Source: Pseudomonas wayambapalatensis
Lineage (GTDB): Bacteria; Pseudomonadota; Gammaproteobacteria; Pseudomonadales; Pseudomonadaceae
Assembly (NCBI GenBank): GCA_014268975.2
Contig: CP077096.1
Location: 2,006,501 to 2,070,500 of the forward strand
Reading direction: 5' to 3'
Length of the DNA: 64,000 nt
Shown here in pieces: positions 1 to 10,165 of this stretch (its first letter is position 1; the number at the start of each line of letters is the position of its first letter). The position numbers and the translations under genes are program-made. The notes under the pieces are model-generated. The model was not told the origin of the DNA and did no database searches. It was given only the letters and a program-made list of their open reading frames with translations.

Positions 1-3000
1 TTCTTCATCAACACCCAGGTCATGCGTGCCGAGTTCGACGGCCGTACGCCGTTCGACCAGTTGCTGGCCCAGGTGCGCGAACGCACCCTTGGCGCCCAGG
101 CGCACCAGGACCTGCCATTCGAACAACTGCTCGAAGCACTGCCACAGGCTCGCGAGCAGGGCCTGTTCCAGGTCATGTTCAACCACCAGCAGCGCGACCT
201 GTCCGCGCTGCGCCGCCTGCCCGGGCTGCTTGCCGAAGAACTGCCCTGGCACAGCCGCGAGGCCAAGTTCGACCTGCAACTGCACAGTGAGGAAGATCAC
301 CAGGGCCGGCTGACACTGGCCTTCGACTACGCCGCCGAGCTGTTCGAAGCCAGCACGGTCAAGCGTCTGGCCCAGCACCTGCTGGCGCTGCTCGAGCAGG
401 TCTGCGCGCAGCCGCAACTGGCTGTGGGCGAGGTACAACTGCTGGATGAGCCAGCCCGCGCACAAATGCTCGCCTGGGGCCAGGCGCCGGTCGAGCCCGC
501 CAAGACCTTGCTGGTCGAGCAGCTCAACGAACAGGCACGCCTGACACCGGAGCGCATCGCCCTGGTGTGGGAGGGCGGTCAGCTCGACTACGCCAGCCTG
601 CACCAGCAGGCCAACCGTCTGGCCCACTACCTGCGTGACAAGGGTGTCGGCCCGGACACATGCGTGGCCATCGCTGTAGAACGCTCGCCGCAACTGCTGG
701 TCGGCCTGCTGGCGATCCTCAAGGCGGGCGGCGCCTATGTGCCGCTGGACGTCGACTACCCGGCCGAACGCCTGGCCTACATGCTCGCCGACTGTGGCGC
801 GGGCCTGCTGCTGAGCCAGAGCAACTTGCTCGAGCGTCTGCCCCAGGTCGAGGGCGTCAGTACCATCGCGCTGGACCAGTTGCACCTGGACACTTGGCCC
901 AGCCAGGCCCCAGGCCTGCGCCTGGAAGGCGAGCACCTGGCCTATGTGATCTATACCTCCGGCTCCACCGGCCAGCCCAAGGGCGTGGGCAACACCCACG
1001 CGGCCCTGGCCGAACGCCTGCAATGGATGCAGGCCACCTATGCGCTGGACGAGCACGACGTGCTGATGCAGAAGGCACCGATCAGCTTCGACGTGTCGGT
1101 GTGGGAATGCTTCTGGCCGCTGGTCACCGGGTGCCGCCTGGTGCTGGCCGGCCCCGGTGAACATCGCGATCCACAGCGCATCGCCGCGCTGGTGCAGCAG
1201 CATGGGGTGACCACGCTGCACTTCGTGCCGCCGCTGTTGCAGGTGTTTGTCCAGGAGCCGCTGGCCGCGGGTTGCACCAGCCTGCGTCGGCTGTTCTCCG
1301 GTGGCGAGGCGTTGCCTGCCAGCCTGCGCGACCGAGCCCTGGCGTTGCTGCCCCAGGTGCAGTTGCACAACCGTTATGGCCCGACCGAGACCGCGATCAA
1401 CGTCACCCACTGGCACAGCCAGCGCGAGGATGGCGAGCGCTCGCCCATCGGCCGTCCGCTGGCCAATGTGCTGTGCCGTGTGCTGGATGATGAATTCGAA
1501 CTGACCGCACCGGGCGTGCCGGGCGAGCTGTGCCTCGGTGGCGCAGGCCTGGCCCGTGGCTACCTCGGGCGCCCGGGCCTGACCGCCGAGCGTTTCGTGC
1601 CGCAGCCCGATGGCGACGGCCAGCGTCTGTACCGCAGCGGCGACCGCGTGCGCTGGCTGGTGCACGACGGTGCGCTGGAATACCTCGGGCGCCTCGACCA
1701 GCAGGTCAAGGTGCGCGGCTTCCGCGTTGAGCCTGAAGAGGTCCAGGCGGTGCTGCTGGCCCAGCCAGGTGTCGAGCAGGCGCTGGTGCTGATCCACCGG
1801 GACGCCGTCGGCGCGCAGTTGGTCGGCTACTACAGCGGTGTCGAGCAGAGTGCCGCCTTGCTCGCTACCCTCGGCGCGCAACTGCCCGCCTACATGGTGC
1901 CAGCGCAGTTGGTTCACCTGGCGCAGATGCCACTGGGCCCGAGCGGCAAGGTCGATCGCAAGGCGTTGCCGACGCCGGTCTGGCAGCAACGCCAACACGT
2001 CGAACCGCAGTCCGCGCTGGAGCAGCAGGTGGCGGCGATCTGGCGCGAGGTGCTGAACCTGCCCCGGGTAGGCCTGCAGGACGACTTCTTCGCCCTTGGT
2101 GGCCACTCGCTGCTGGCCACCCAGATCGTTTCGCGCTGCCGTCAGGCCTGCGACGTCGAACTGCCGCTCAAGGCGCTGTTCGAGGCCAGTGAGCTGGGCG
2201 CGTTCTGCGCCGAGATCGCGCGGATCCGCGCCAGCGGTGGGTGCAACCTGCAGGGCGAGATCGCCCGAGTCGACCGCCGTCAGGCCGTGCCGCTGTCGTA
2301 CTCGCAACAGCGCATGTGGTTCCTATGGCAGATGGAACCGGACAGCCCCGCATACAACGTCGGCGGCATGGCGCGTCTACGCGGCGCGCTGCATGTGGAC
2401 GCCTTCGAACGTGCCCTGCAGGCGTTGATCGTACGCCACGAAACCCTGCGCACCACCTTCCCCAGCATCGACGGCAAGCCCTACCAGTGCGTGGCCGACG
2501 ACAGCAGCCTGCACCTGGACTGGCAGGACTTCAGCACGCTGCCGGCCGACAATCGCCAGCAACGCCTGCAGCAACTGGCTGACGAACAGGCGCACCAGCC
2601 GTTCGACCTGGAGCGTGGTCCGTTGCTGCGCGCCTGCCTGGTCAAGGTGCAGGAGCGTGAGCACTATTTCGTCCTGACCCTGCACCATATCGTCACCGAG
2701 GGTTGGGCGATGGACATCTTCGCCCGCGAGCTGGGCGAGCTCTACGAAGCCTTCGTCGACGAACGCGAATCGCCGCTGGCGCCGCTGCCGGTGCAGTACC
2801 TGGACTACAGCGTCTGGCAGCGCCAGTGGCTTGAAGGCGGCGAGGGCGCGCGCCAGCTCGACTACTGGAAAGCACGCCTGGGCGACGAGCACCCGGTGCT
2901 GGCACTGCCGACCGACCGCCCGCGCCCGGCGGTGCAGAGCCATCGCGGCGAGCTGTACCGCTTCGACCTCGACCCGGCGCTGGTCGAGCGTGTGCATGCG

Positions 3001-6000
3001 TTCAACAGCCAGCGTGGGCTGACCCTGTTCATGACCATGACCGCCTCGCTGGCCGCCCTGCTGCACCGCTACAGCGGCCAGCGCGACCTGCGTATCGGCG
3101 CGCCGGTGGCCAACCGCATCCGTCCGGAAAGCGAGGGGCTGATCGGTGCCTTCCTCAACACCCAGGTGCTGCGTTGCGAACTGGATGGGCAGATGAGCGC
3201 CGCCGCGTTGCTCGAGCAGATGCGCCAGACCATCATCGACGGCCAGTCGCACCAGGACTTGCCGTTCGAACAATTGGTCGAAGCCCTGCAGCCGCCGCGC
3301 AGCAGTGCCTACAACCCGTTGTTCCAGGTGATGTGCAACGTGCAGCGCTGGGTTTTCCAGCAAAGCCGCACACTGGCGGGCATGCAGGTGGATTACCTGG
3401 TCAACGACGCCAGCGCCACCAAGTTCGACCTGTACCTGGAAGTCACCGACCTGGACGGCCGACTGGGCTGCTGCCTGACCTACAGCCGCGACCTGTTCGA
3501 TGAGCCGCGCATCGCGCGCATGGCCGAACACTTGCAGCAGTTGCTGGCTGCGATGCTGGACGATCCGCAGCAGCGCCTGTGCGAACTGCCGATGCTGTCG
3601 GGCGCCGAGCTGCAGGAGCTGGTCGGTCAACTTCAGGGCGAGCAGGACTTCGACCTCGACCAGACCCTGCACGGGCTGTTCGCCGCCCAGGTCGAGCGCA
3701 CGCCCCAGGCACTGGCGCTGACCTTTGCCGGCCAGCACCTGAGCTACGCCGAACTCGATCAGCAGGCCAACCGCCTGGCCCGTGCCCTGCGTGAGCGGGG
3801 TGTCGGCCCGCAGGTGCGGGTGGGCCTGGCGCTGGAGCGCTCGACGCAGATGGTGGTCGGCCTGCTGGCGATCCTCAAGGCCGGTGGTGCCTATGTGCCG
3901 CTCGATCCGGAATACCCGCTCGAGCGCCTGCACTACATGATCGAGGACAGCCGCCTGGGCCTGCTGATCGGCCAGCGCGACTTGCTCGCGACCCTCGGCG
4001 AGCTGCCGGCCGGTGTGCTCACCTGGAGCCTGGAGGGCGACGCCGCATCGCTGTCTGCCTACAGCGATGCGCCACTGGACAACCTCAACCTGCCGCAGCA
4101 CCAGGCGTACCTGATCTACACCTCCGGCTCCACCGGCAAGCCCAAGGGCGTGGTAGTCAGCCATGGCGAGATCGCCATGCACTGCCAGGCGGTGATCGCC
4201 GACTTCGGCATGCGCAGCGACGATTGCGAGCTGCATTTCTATTCGATCAACTTCGATGCGGCCAGCGAACGCCTGCTCACGCCGCTGCTGTGCGGTGCAC
4301 GGGTGGTGCTGCGTGCCCAGGGGCAATGGGGCGCAGAAGAGATCTGCGACCTGGTGCGCGAGCAGCAGGTGAGCATTCTCGGTTTCACCCCGAGCTACGG
4401 TAGCCAGTTGGCGCAGTTCCTGGCCGCGCGTGGCGAGCAACTGCCGGTGCGTCTGGTGATCACCGGCGGCGAGGCGCTGACGGGCGAACACCTGCAGCGC
4501 ATCCGCCAGGCCTTTGCCCCGCAGCAGTTCTTCAATGCCTACGGCCCGACCGAAACCGTGGTCATGCCGCTGGCATGCCTGGCACCCGTAACCTTGTCAG
4601 CCGATGCGGGCAGCGTGCCGATTGGCCGCATGATCGGGGCGCGCACCGGCTACATTCTCGACGAGGACCTGGCGCTGTTGCCCCAGGGTGGCATTGGTGA
4701 GCTGTATGTCGGTGGCGCGGGCCTCGCCCAGGGCTATCACGACCGTCCGGGGCTGTCGGCCGAACGCTTCGTCGCCGACCCCTTCAGCCATGACGGTGGC
4801 CGGCTGTATCGCACCGGCGACCTGGTGCGCCTGCGCGCCGACGGGCTGGTCGAGTACATCGGCCGGGCTGACCAGCAGGTGAAGATCCGTGGTTTCCGCA
4901 TCGAGCTGGGCGAGATCGAAAGCCGCCTGCAGGAGCACGCCGATGTCGAGGAGGCCGTGGTCCTGGCCCTCGACCTGCCGGGCGGCAAGCAACTGGTGGG
5001 CTACCTGGTCTGTGATCAGGCCAAAGGTGGCAGCGAGGCCCAGGCGCACCTGCGCGAGGCGGTGAAGGCCCATGCCCGCCAGCACCTGCCTGACTACATG
5101 GTGCCTGCGCACCTGGTGCTGCTCGAGCGCCTGCCGCTGATGGGCAATGGCAAGCTCGACCGGCGGGCGCTGCCAGCGCCGGACCTCGAGCAGGCACACC
5201 AGCTTTACCAGGCGCCGACCAATGAGCTGGAGACGCAGTTGGCGCGGATCTGGTGTGAGGTGCTCAACGTTTCCCGCGTGGGGGTACAGGACAACTTCTT
5301 CGAACTGGGCGGTGACTCGATCCTGTCGATCCAGGTGGTCAGCCGCGCCCGTCAGTTGGGCCTGCAGTTCACCCCGCGCGACCTGTTCCAGCACCAGACC
5401 ATCCAGACCCTGGCAGCCGTGGTCACCCATGGCGCGGCGCCGACGCATGTGGAGCAGGGGGCGCGTCAGGGCCGTATCGGTCTGACCCCGATCCAGCATT
5501 GGTTCTTCGACAGCGAGGTGCCACAGCCACAGCACTGGAACCAGGCGGTGCTGCTGCAAGCACGCAAGCCGCTGCACGCCGAACGGCTGGAGACTGCACT
5601 GGCGGCGCTGGTGCAGCATCACGACAGTCTGCGCCTGCGCTTCCTCCAGGCCGCAGATCGCTGGCAGGGCGAATACGAACAGGCGAGTGCCCAGCCGCTG
5701 CTGTGGACGGCGACAGTCGCTGACTTCAGTGATTGCCAGGCGCTCTATACCGACGTGCAGCGCAGCCTCGACCTGCAACAAGGGCCCCTGTTGCGCGGCC
5801 TGCTGCTGACCGATGGCGCAGGCGAGCAACGCTTGCTGCTGGCCATCCACCACCTGGTGGTCGACGGCGTGTCCTGGCGTGTGTTGCTCGAAGACCTGCA
5901 GGCGCTGTATCGCGGTGAAACCCTGGCGGCCAAGACCCATGCCATGGGCGACTGGTCGGCGCGCCTGGCCAGCTATGCCGGCAGCGACTCGCTGCGTGAC

Positions 6001-9000
6001 GAGCTGGACTGGTGGGAGGGGCAACTGGGACGTGTGCGCCGCGAACTGCCGTGCGATCACCCGCAGGGCGGCAACCTGCACCGCCATGCCCGCACCCTGG
6101 CTATCGAGCTCGACACCGAGCAGACCCGCCAACTGCTGCAGCAGGCACCAGCGGCCTATCACACCCAGGTCAACGACTTGCTGCTGACCGCCCTGGCCCG
6201 CACCCTGAGCCACTGGAGCGGCGATGAGCAGGTGCTGGTACAGCTTGAGGGGCATGGTCGCGAAGGGCTGTTCGAAGACATCGACCTGACCCGCAGCGTC
6301 GGCTGGTTCACCAACGCCTATCCGCTGAGCCTGAGCCCGGCAGCCGGTAACAACGATGCCGCGCGCAGTGCTTCGATCAAGGGCATCAAGGAACAACTGC
6401 GCCAGGTGCCGCACAAAGGGCTGGGGTATGGCGTGCTGCGCTACCTGGCCGATACTGCGGGGCGTGAGCGCATGGCGGCGTTGCCACAGGCACGCATCAC
6501 CTTCAACTACCTGGGGCAGTTCGATCAGCAGTTCGACACCAATGCCGTGTTCCAGCCGCTGGATACCCCGGCGGGCCTGGCCCATGACCTGGATGCTCCA
6601 CTGCCCAACTGGCTGAGCGTGGATGGCCAGGTCTATGGTGGTGCCTTGCAACTGCGTTGGACCTTCAGTGCCGAGCGCTACGACGAAACGACCATCGCCG
6701 AGCTGGCCGAAGCCTATCGCCAGGAACTGCTGGCGCTGGTCGCCCACTGTCTGGGCGAGGGCAACGGTAGCTTCACGCCGTCGGACTTCCCGCTGGCCCA
6801 ACTGACCCAGGAGCAGATCGATACCTTGCCGGTGCCGGCAGCCGAAATCGAGGATGTCTACCCGCTGACGCCGATGCAGGAGGGGCTGCTGCTGCACACC
6901 CTGCTCGAGCCGGGCACCGGCATCTACTACATGCAGGACCGCTACCGCATCAACAGTGCGCTGGACCCCGAGCGCTTCGCCCAGGCCTGGCAGGCGGTGG
7001 TCGCACGCCATGAGGCGCTGCGCGCATCGTTCAGCTGGAACGCGGGTGAAGCGATGCTGCAGATCATCCACAAGGCGGGCAAGACCCAGGTGGACTACCA
7101 GGACTGGCGCGAGCTGGACGACGCCAGCCAGGAGCAACGCCTGCAGACCCTGCACAAGCAGGAGCGCGAAGCCGGATTCGAGTTGCTGCGCGAGGCACCG
7201 TTCCACCTGCGCCTGGTGCGCGTGGCCGATGAGCGCTACTGGTTCATGATGAGCAACCATCACATCCTCATCGATGCCTGGTGCCGCTCGTTGCTGATGA
7301 ACGATTTCTTCGAGATCTACCAGGCGCTGGGCGAAGGCCGTGCCGCGCAGCTGCCGGTGCCGCCGCGCTATCGCGACTACATCGGCTGGCTGCAGCGCCA
7401 GGACCTGGACGAGGCGCGTCGCTGGTGGCAGGCCAACCTGGCCGGTTTCGAACGCGCCACGGCGATCCCCAGCGACCGCCCGCTGCGCCATGACCACGCC
7501 GGGGACGGCATGGTCGTCGGCGATTGCTACACCCGCCTCGAGGTGAGCGAGGGGGCGCGTCTGCGTGAACTGGCGCAGGCTCATCAACTGACCGTCAACA
7601 CCTTTGCCCAGGCGGCCTGGGCACTGGTACTGGCCCGCTACAGCGGCGAGCGCGACGTGGTGTTCGGGGTGACCGTTGCCGGTCGCCCGGTGAGCATGCC
7701 GCAGATGCAACGCACGGTCGGGCTGTTCATCAACAGCATCGCCTTGCGTGTGCAGTTGCCGGCGGCCGGCGAGCGCCAGAGCGTGCGCCAGTGGCTGCAA
7801 GGCCTGCTCGATCGCAACATGCAGTTGCGCGAATACGAGTACCTGCCGCTGGTGGCGATCCAGGAATGCAGCGAACTGCCCAAGGGCCAGGCGCTATTCG
7901 ACAGCCTGTTCGTGTTTGAAAACGCGCCGGTCGAGAGCAATGTGCTCGACCACGCCCAACACCTGAACGCCAGCTCCGATTCGGGCCGTACCCACACCAA
8001 CTTCCCGCTGACGGCGGTGTGCTACCCGGGCGATGACCTGGGCCTTCACCTGTCGTTCGACCAGCGCTACTTCGACTACCCGACCGTCGAGCGCCTGCTG
8101 GCCGAGTTCAAGCGCCTGCTGCTGGCGTTGGTCGAAGGCTTCGAGGGTGAGGTGCAGGCACTGCCACTGCTGGGGGCCGACGAGCAGCGCTTCCTGCTCG
8201 AGGACTGCAACCGCACCGAGCACGCCTACACCCTGGAGCAGAGCTACGTCGAGCTGTTCGAGGCGCGCGTTGCAGCGCACCCCGAGCGTATCGCTGCCCG
8301 TTGCCTGGAGGCGTCCTACGACTATGCCGGGCTCAACCTCGCCGCCAATCGCCTGGGGCATGCCCTGGTCGCGGCCGGTGTGAGCATCGATCAGCCCGTC
8401 GCCCTGCTGGCCGAGCGTGGCCTGCCGCTGTTGGGCATGATCGTTGGTAGCTTCAAGGCCGGTGCGGGTTATCTGCCGCTGGATCCGGGCCTGCCATCGG
8501 CGCGTCTGCAGCGAATCGTCGAGCTCAGCCGCGCGCCGGTACTGGTGTGCAGCGCCGCCTGTGCCGAGCAGGCGGGCCAGTTGCTCGACGAACTGGGTGG
8601 GGCGGTGCGGCCGAAACTGCTGGTATGGGAGGATATCCAGGCCAGCCAGGTCGCGGGCCACAACCCCGGTATCTACAGCGGGCCGGACAACCTGGCCTAT
8701 GTGATCTACACCTCGGGCTCCACCGGGCTGCCCAAGGGCGTGATGGTCGAGCAGCGCGGCATGCTCAACAACCAGTTGAGCAAGGTGCCGTACCTGGCGC
8801 TGGACGAACACGACGTGATCGCCCAGACCGCCTCGCAGAGCTTCGATATTTCGGTGTGGCAGTTCCTTGCCGCGCCGCTGTTCGGTGCCAGTGTCGAGAT
8901 CGTGCCGAATGCCATTGCCCACGATCCACAGGGCTTGCTGGCGCATGTCCAGGCTCGTGGTATCACCGTGCTGGAAAGCGTGCCTTCGTTGATCCAGGGC

Positions 9001-10086
9001 ATGCTGGCCAACGACCTCCAGGCGCTGGATGGCCTGCGCTGGATGCTGCCGACCGGCGAGGCGATGCCCCCGGAGCTTGCGGCCCAGTGGTTGGAGCGCT
9101 ATCCGCAGATCGGCCTGGTCAACGCCTATGGCCCGGCCGAATGTTCGGACGATGTGGCGTTCTTCCGTGTCGATACCGATTCGACCCGCGGCAGCTACCT
9201 GCCTATCGGCACCCCGACTGACAACAACCGCCTGTACCTCTATGGCGAAGAGCAGACGCTGGTGCCGTTGGGCGCAGTGGGCGAGCTGTGCGTGGCCGGT
9301 ACGGGTGTCGGGCGTGGCTATGTCGGTGACCCGGTGCGTACGGCCCTGGCGTTCATCCCGCATCCACACGGTGCTTCGGGCGAGCGGCTGTATCGCACCG
9401 GCGACCTGGCGCGGCGCCGTGCCGATGGTGTGCTCGAATATGTAGGGCGCATTGACCACCAAGTGAAGATCCGCGGCTACCGTATCGAGCTTGGCGAGAT
9501 CGAAGCGCGCCTGCACGAGCAGCCGCAGATTCGCGATGCGGCAGTCGGTGTCCAGGAAGGCGCCAATGGCAAGCACCTGGTCGGCTACCTGGTTGCCCAC
9601 CAGGGCGTGATAGCGGATGCCGGCCTGCTCGAGCAGATCAAGCAGCGCCTGCGCGCCGAGTTGCCGGAGTACATGGTGCCGCTGCACTGGGGTTGGTTCG
9701 ACAAGCTGCCGCACAACGCCAATGGCAAGCTCGACCGCAAGGCACTGCCGGTCATCGAGGTCGGTGGCCAGCACAGCCAGGACTACCTGGCTCCGCGCAG
9801 CGAGCTGGAAGAGACCCTGGCCGCTATCTGGGGCGAGGTGCTCAAGGCTGAGCGGGTCGGGGTGCGCGACAACTTCTTCGAACTGGGCGGGCATTCATTG
9901 CTGGCCACGCAGATCGCCTCACGCGTGCAGAAGCGCCTGCAACTGAATGTGCCGTTGCGAGCGATGTTCGAGTGCAGCACCGTGGAAGAGTTGGCGGTGT
10001 ATGTCGAAGGGTTGCAGGGTAGTGCGCTGGATGAGGAGAAGGTGGATCGGTTGAGTGATCTGATGGCGGAGCTGGAGGGGTTGTAA
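1..10086 (+). CDS. pvdL: Non-ribosomal peptide synthetase, probable pyoverdine chromophore synthetase PvdL (5' end outside window)
   Basis: The frame is open from base 1, so this is the 3' part of a larger gene (3361 codons here). Domains by nucleotide: C-domain end 1-450; A1 about 540-1970 ([11 protein letters not shown] near 950); T1 with LGGHS near 2095; C2 2270-3600, with HHIVTEG in place of HHxxxDG; A2 3660-5190; T2 with LGGDS near 5305, the form usual before epimerases; E 5470-6800 (HHLVVDG near 5850); C3 6850-8200; A3 8240-9770; T3 with LGGHS near 9885. There is no thioesterase, so the chain must pass to another synthetase. PvdL is acyl-ligase-T-C-A(Glu)-T-C-A(Tyr)-T-E-C-A(Dab)-T and ends on a carrier domain; the visible architecture and length fit everything after its ligase. 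Substrate-pocket residues read by eye (A1 DVWHFGRIN, A2 DAEGIGAVM, A3 DIWELTADD) are unverified. Another TE-less lipopeptide or siderophore NRPS is the alternative. Confidence 0.8.
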   Translation, partial: FFINTQVMRAEFDGRTPFDQLLAQVRERTLGAQAHQDLPFEQLLEALPQAREQGLFQVMFNHQQRDLSALRRLPGLLAEELPWHSREAKFDLQLHSEEDHQGRLTLAFDYAAELFEASTVKRLAQHLLALLEQVCAQPQLAVGEVQLLDEPARAQMLAWGQAPVEPAKTLLVEQLNEQARLTPERIALVWEGGQLDYASLHQQANRLAHYLRDKGVGPDTCVAIAVERSPQLLVGLLAILKAGGAYVPLDVDYPAERLAYMLADCGAGLLLSQSNLLERLPQVEGVSTIALDQLHLDTWPSQAPGLRLEGEHLAYVIYTSGSTGQPKGVGNTHAALAERLQWMQATYALDEHDVLMQKAPISFDVSVWECFWPLVTGCRLVLAGPGEHRDPQRIAALVQQHGVTTLHFVPPLLQVFVQEPLAAGCTSLRRLFSGGEALPASLRDRALALLPQVQLHNRYGPTETAINVTHWHSQREDGERSPIGRPLANVLCRVLDDEFELTAPGVPGELCLGGAGLARGYLGRPGLTAERFVPQPDGDGQRLYRSGDRVRWLVHDGALEYLGRLDQQVKVRGFRVEPEEVQAVLLAQPGVEQALVLIHRDAVGAQLVGYYSGVEQSAALLATLGAQLPAYMVPAQLVHLAQMPLGPSGKVDRKALPTPVWQQRQHVEPQSALEQQVAAIWREVLNLPRVGLQDDFFALGGHSLLATQIVSRCRQACDVELPLKALFEASELGAFCAEIARIRASGGCNLQGEIARVDRRQAVPLSYSQQRMWFLWQMEPDSPAYNVGGMARLRGALHVDAFERALQALIVRHETLRTTFPSIDGKPYQCVADDSSLHLDWQDFSTLPADNRQQRLQQLADEQAHQPFDLERGPLLRACLVKVQEREHYFVLTLHHIVTEGWAMDIFARELGELYEAFVDERESPLAPLPVQYLDYSVWQRQWLEGGEGARQLDYWKARLGDEHPVLALPTDRPRPAVQSHRGELYRFDLDPALVERVHAFNSQRGLTLFMTMTASLAALLHRYSGQRDLRIGAPVANRIRPESEGLIGAFLNTQVLRCELDGQMSAAALLEQMRQTIIDGQSHQDLPFEQLVEALQPPRSSAYNPLFQVMCNVQRWVFQQSRTLAGMQVDYLVNDASATKFDLYLEVTDLDGRLGCCLTYSRDLFDEPRIARMAEHLQQLLAAMLDDPQQRLCELPMLSGAELQELVGQLQGEQDFDLDQTLHGLFAAQVERTPQALALTFAGQHLSYAELDQQANRLARALRERGVGPQVRVGLALERSTQMVVGLLAILKAGGAYVPLDPEYPLERLHYMIEDSRLGLLIGQRDLLATLGELPAGVLTWSLEGDAASLSAYSDAPLDNLNLPQHQAYLIYTSGSTGKPKGVVVSHGEIAMHCQAVIADFGMRSDDCELHFYSINFDAASERLLTPLLCGARVVLRAQGQWGAEEICDLVREQQVSILGFTPSYGSQLAQFLAARGEQLPVRLVITGGEALTGEHLQRIRQAFAPQQFFNAYGPTETVVMPLACLAPVTLSADAGSVPIGRMIGARTGYILDEDLALLPQGGIGELYVGGAGLAQGYHDRPGLSAERFVADPFSHDGGRLYRTGDLVRLRADGLVEYIGRADQQVKIRGFRIELGEIESRLQEHADVEEAVVLALDLPGGKQLVGYLVCDQAKGGSEAQAHLREAVKAHARQHLPDYMVPAHLVLLERLPLMGNGKLDRRALPAPDLEQAHQLYQAPTNELETQLARIWCEVLNVSRVGVQDNFFELGGDSILSIQVVSRARQLGLQFTPRDLFQHQTIQTLAAVVTHGAAPTHVEQGARQGRIGLTPIQHWFFDSEVPQPQHWNQAVLLQARKPLHAERLETALAALVQHHDSLRLRFLQAADRWQGEYEQASAQPLLWTATVADFSDCQALYTDVQRSLDLQQGPLLRGLLLTDGAGEQRLLLAIHHLVVDGVSWRVLLEDLQALYRGETLAAKTHAMGDWSARLASYAGSDSLRDELDWWEGQLGRVRRELPCDHPQGGNLHRHARTLAIELDTEQTRQLLQQAPAAYHTQVNDLLLTALARTLSHWSGDEQVLVQLEGHGREGLFEDIDLTRSVGWFTNAYPLSLSPAAGNNDAARSASIKGIKEQLRQVPHKGLGYGVLRYLADTAGRERMAALPQARITFNYLGQFDQQFDTNAVFQPLDTPAGLAHDLDAPLPNWLSVDGQVYGGALQLRWTFSAERYDETTIAELAEAYRQELLALVAHCLGEGNGSFTPSDFPLAQLTQEQIDTLPVPAAEIEDVYPLTPMQEGLLLHTLLEPGTGIYYMQDRYRINSALDPERFAQAWQAVVARHEALRASFSWNAGEAMLQIIHKAGKTQVDYQDWRELDDASQEQRLQTLHKQEREAGFELLREAPFHLRLVRVADERYWFMMSNHHILIDAWCRSLLMNDFFEIYQALGEGRAAQLPVPPRYRDYIGWLQRQDLDEARRWWQANLAGFERATAIPSDRPLRHDHAGDGMVVGDCYTRLEVSEGARLRELAQAHQLTVNTFAQAAWALVLARYSGERDVVFGVTVAGRPVSMPQMQRTVGLFINSIALRVQLPAAGERQSVRQWLQGLLDRNMQLREYEYLPLVAIQECSELPKGQALFDSLFVFENAPVESNVLDHAQHLNASSDSGRTHTNFPLTAVCYPGDDLGLHLSFDQRYFDYPTVERLLAEFKRLLLALVEGFEGEVQALPLLGADEQRFLLEDCNRTEHAYTLEQSYVELFEARVAAHPERIAARCLEASYDYAGLNLAANRLGHALVAAGVSIDQPVALLAERGLPLLGMIVGSFKAGAGYLPLDPGLPSARLQRIVELSRAPVLVCSAACAEQAGQLLDELGGAVRPKLLVWEDIQASQVAGHNPGIYSGPDNLAYVIYTSGSTGLPKGVMVEQRGMLNNQLSKVPYLALDEHDVIAQTASQSFDISVWQFLAAPLFGASVEIVPNAIAHDPQGLLAHVQARGITVLESVPSLIQGMLANDLQALDGLRWMLPTGEAMPPELAAQWLERYPQIGLVNAYGPAECSDDVAFFRVDTDSTRGSYLPIGTPTDNNRLYLYGEEQTLVPLGAVGELCVAGTGVGRGYVGDPVRTALAFIPHPHGASGERLYRTGDLARRRADGVLEYVGRIDHQVKIRGYRIELGEIEARLHEQPQIRDAAVGVQEGANGKHLVGYLVAHQGVIADAGLLEQIKQRLRAELPEYMVPLHWGWFDKLPHNANGKLDRKALPVIEVGGQHSQDYLAPRSELEETLAAIWGEVLKAERVGVRDNFFELGGHSLLATQIASRVQKRLQLNVPLRAMFECSTVEELAVYVEGLQGSALDEEKVDRLSDLMAELEGL

Positions 10087-10121
10087 TCCAGTTGAGCTGG
10101 ATATGTAGTGCTGTGGCTGTG

Positions 10122-10151
10122 CCAAGGGTTGGATCAGTGTCCAACCCTTGG
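10122..10151. terminator. Bidirectional hairpin between NRPS and rhs
   Basis: A perfect 12-bp inverted repeat, arms 10122-10133 and 10140-10151 (CCAAGGGTTGGA / TCCAACCCTTGG), with a 6-nt loop. It lies between two convergent genes. There is no clean T-run on either side, so the terminator role is inferred from position and stem strength. Confidence 0.7.
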
Positions 10152-10165
10152 GCTAGTCAGTGCTT

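Noticed and set aside
4597..7800. A 1067-codon open frame antisense to the NRPS (and similar long ones antisense to fadBA, topA, mfd and dsbD)
   Set aside because: Its translation is low-complexity Gln/Leu/Val/His-rich and shows no domain. It is the expected product of strong third-position GC bias on the real strand.
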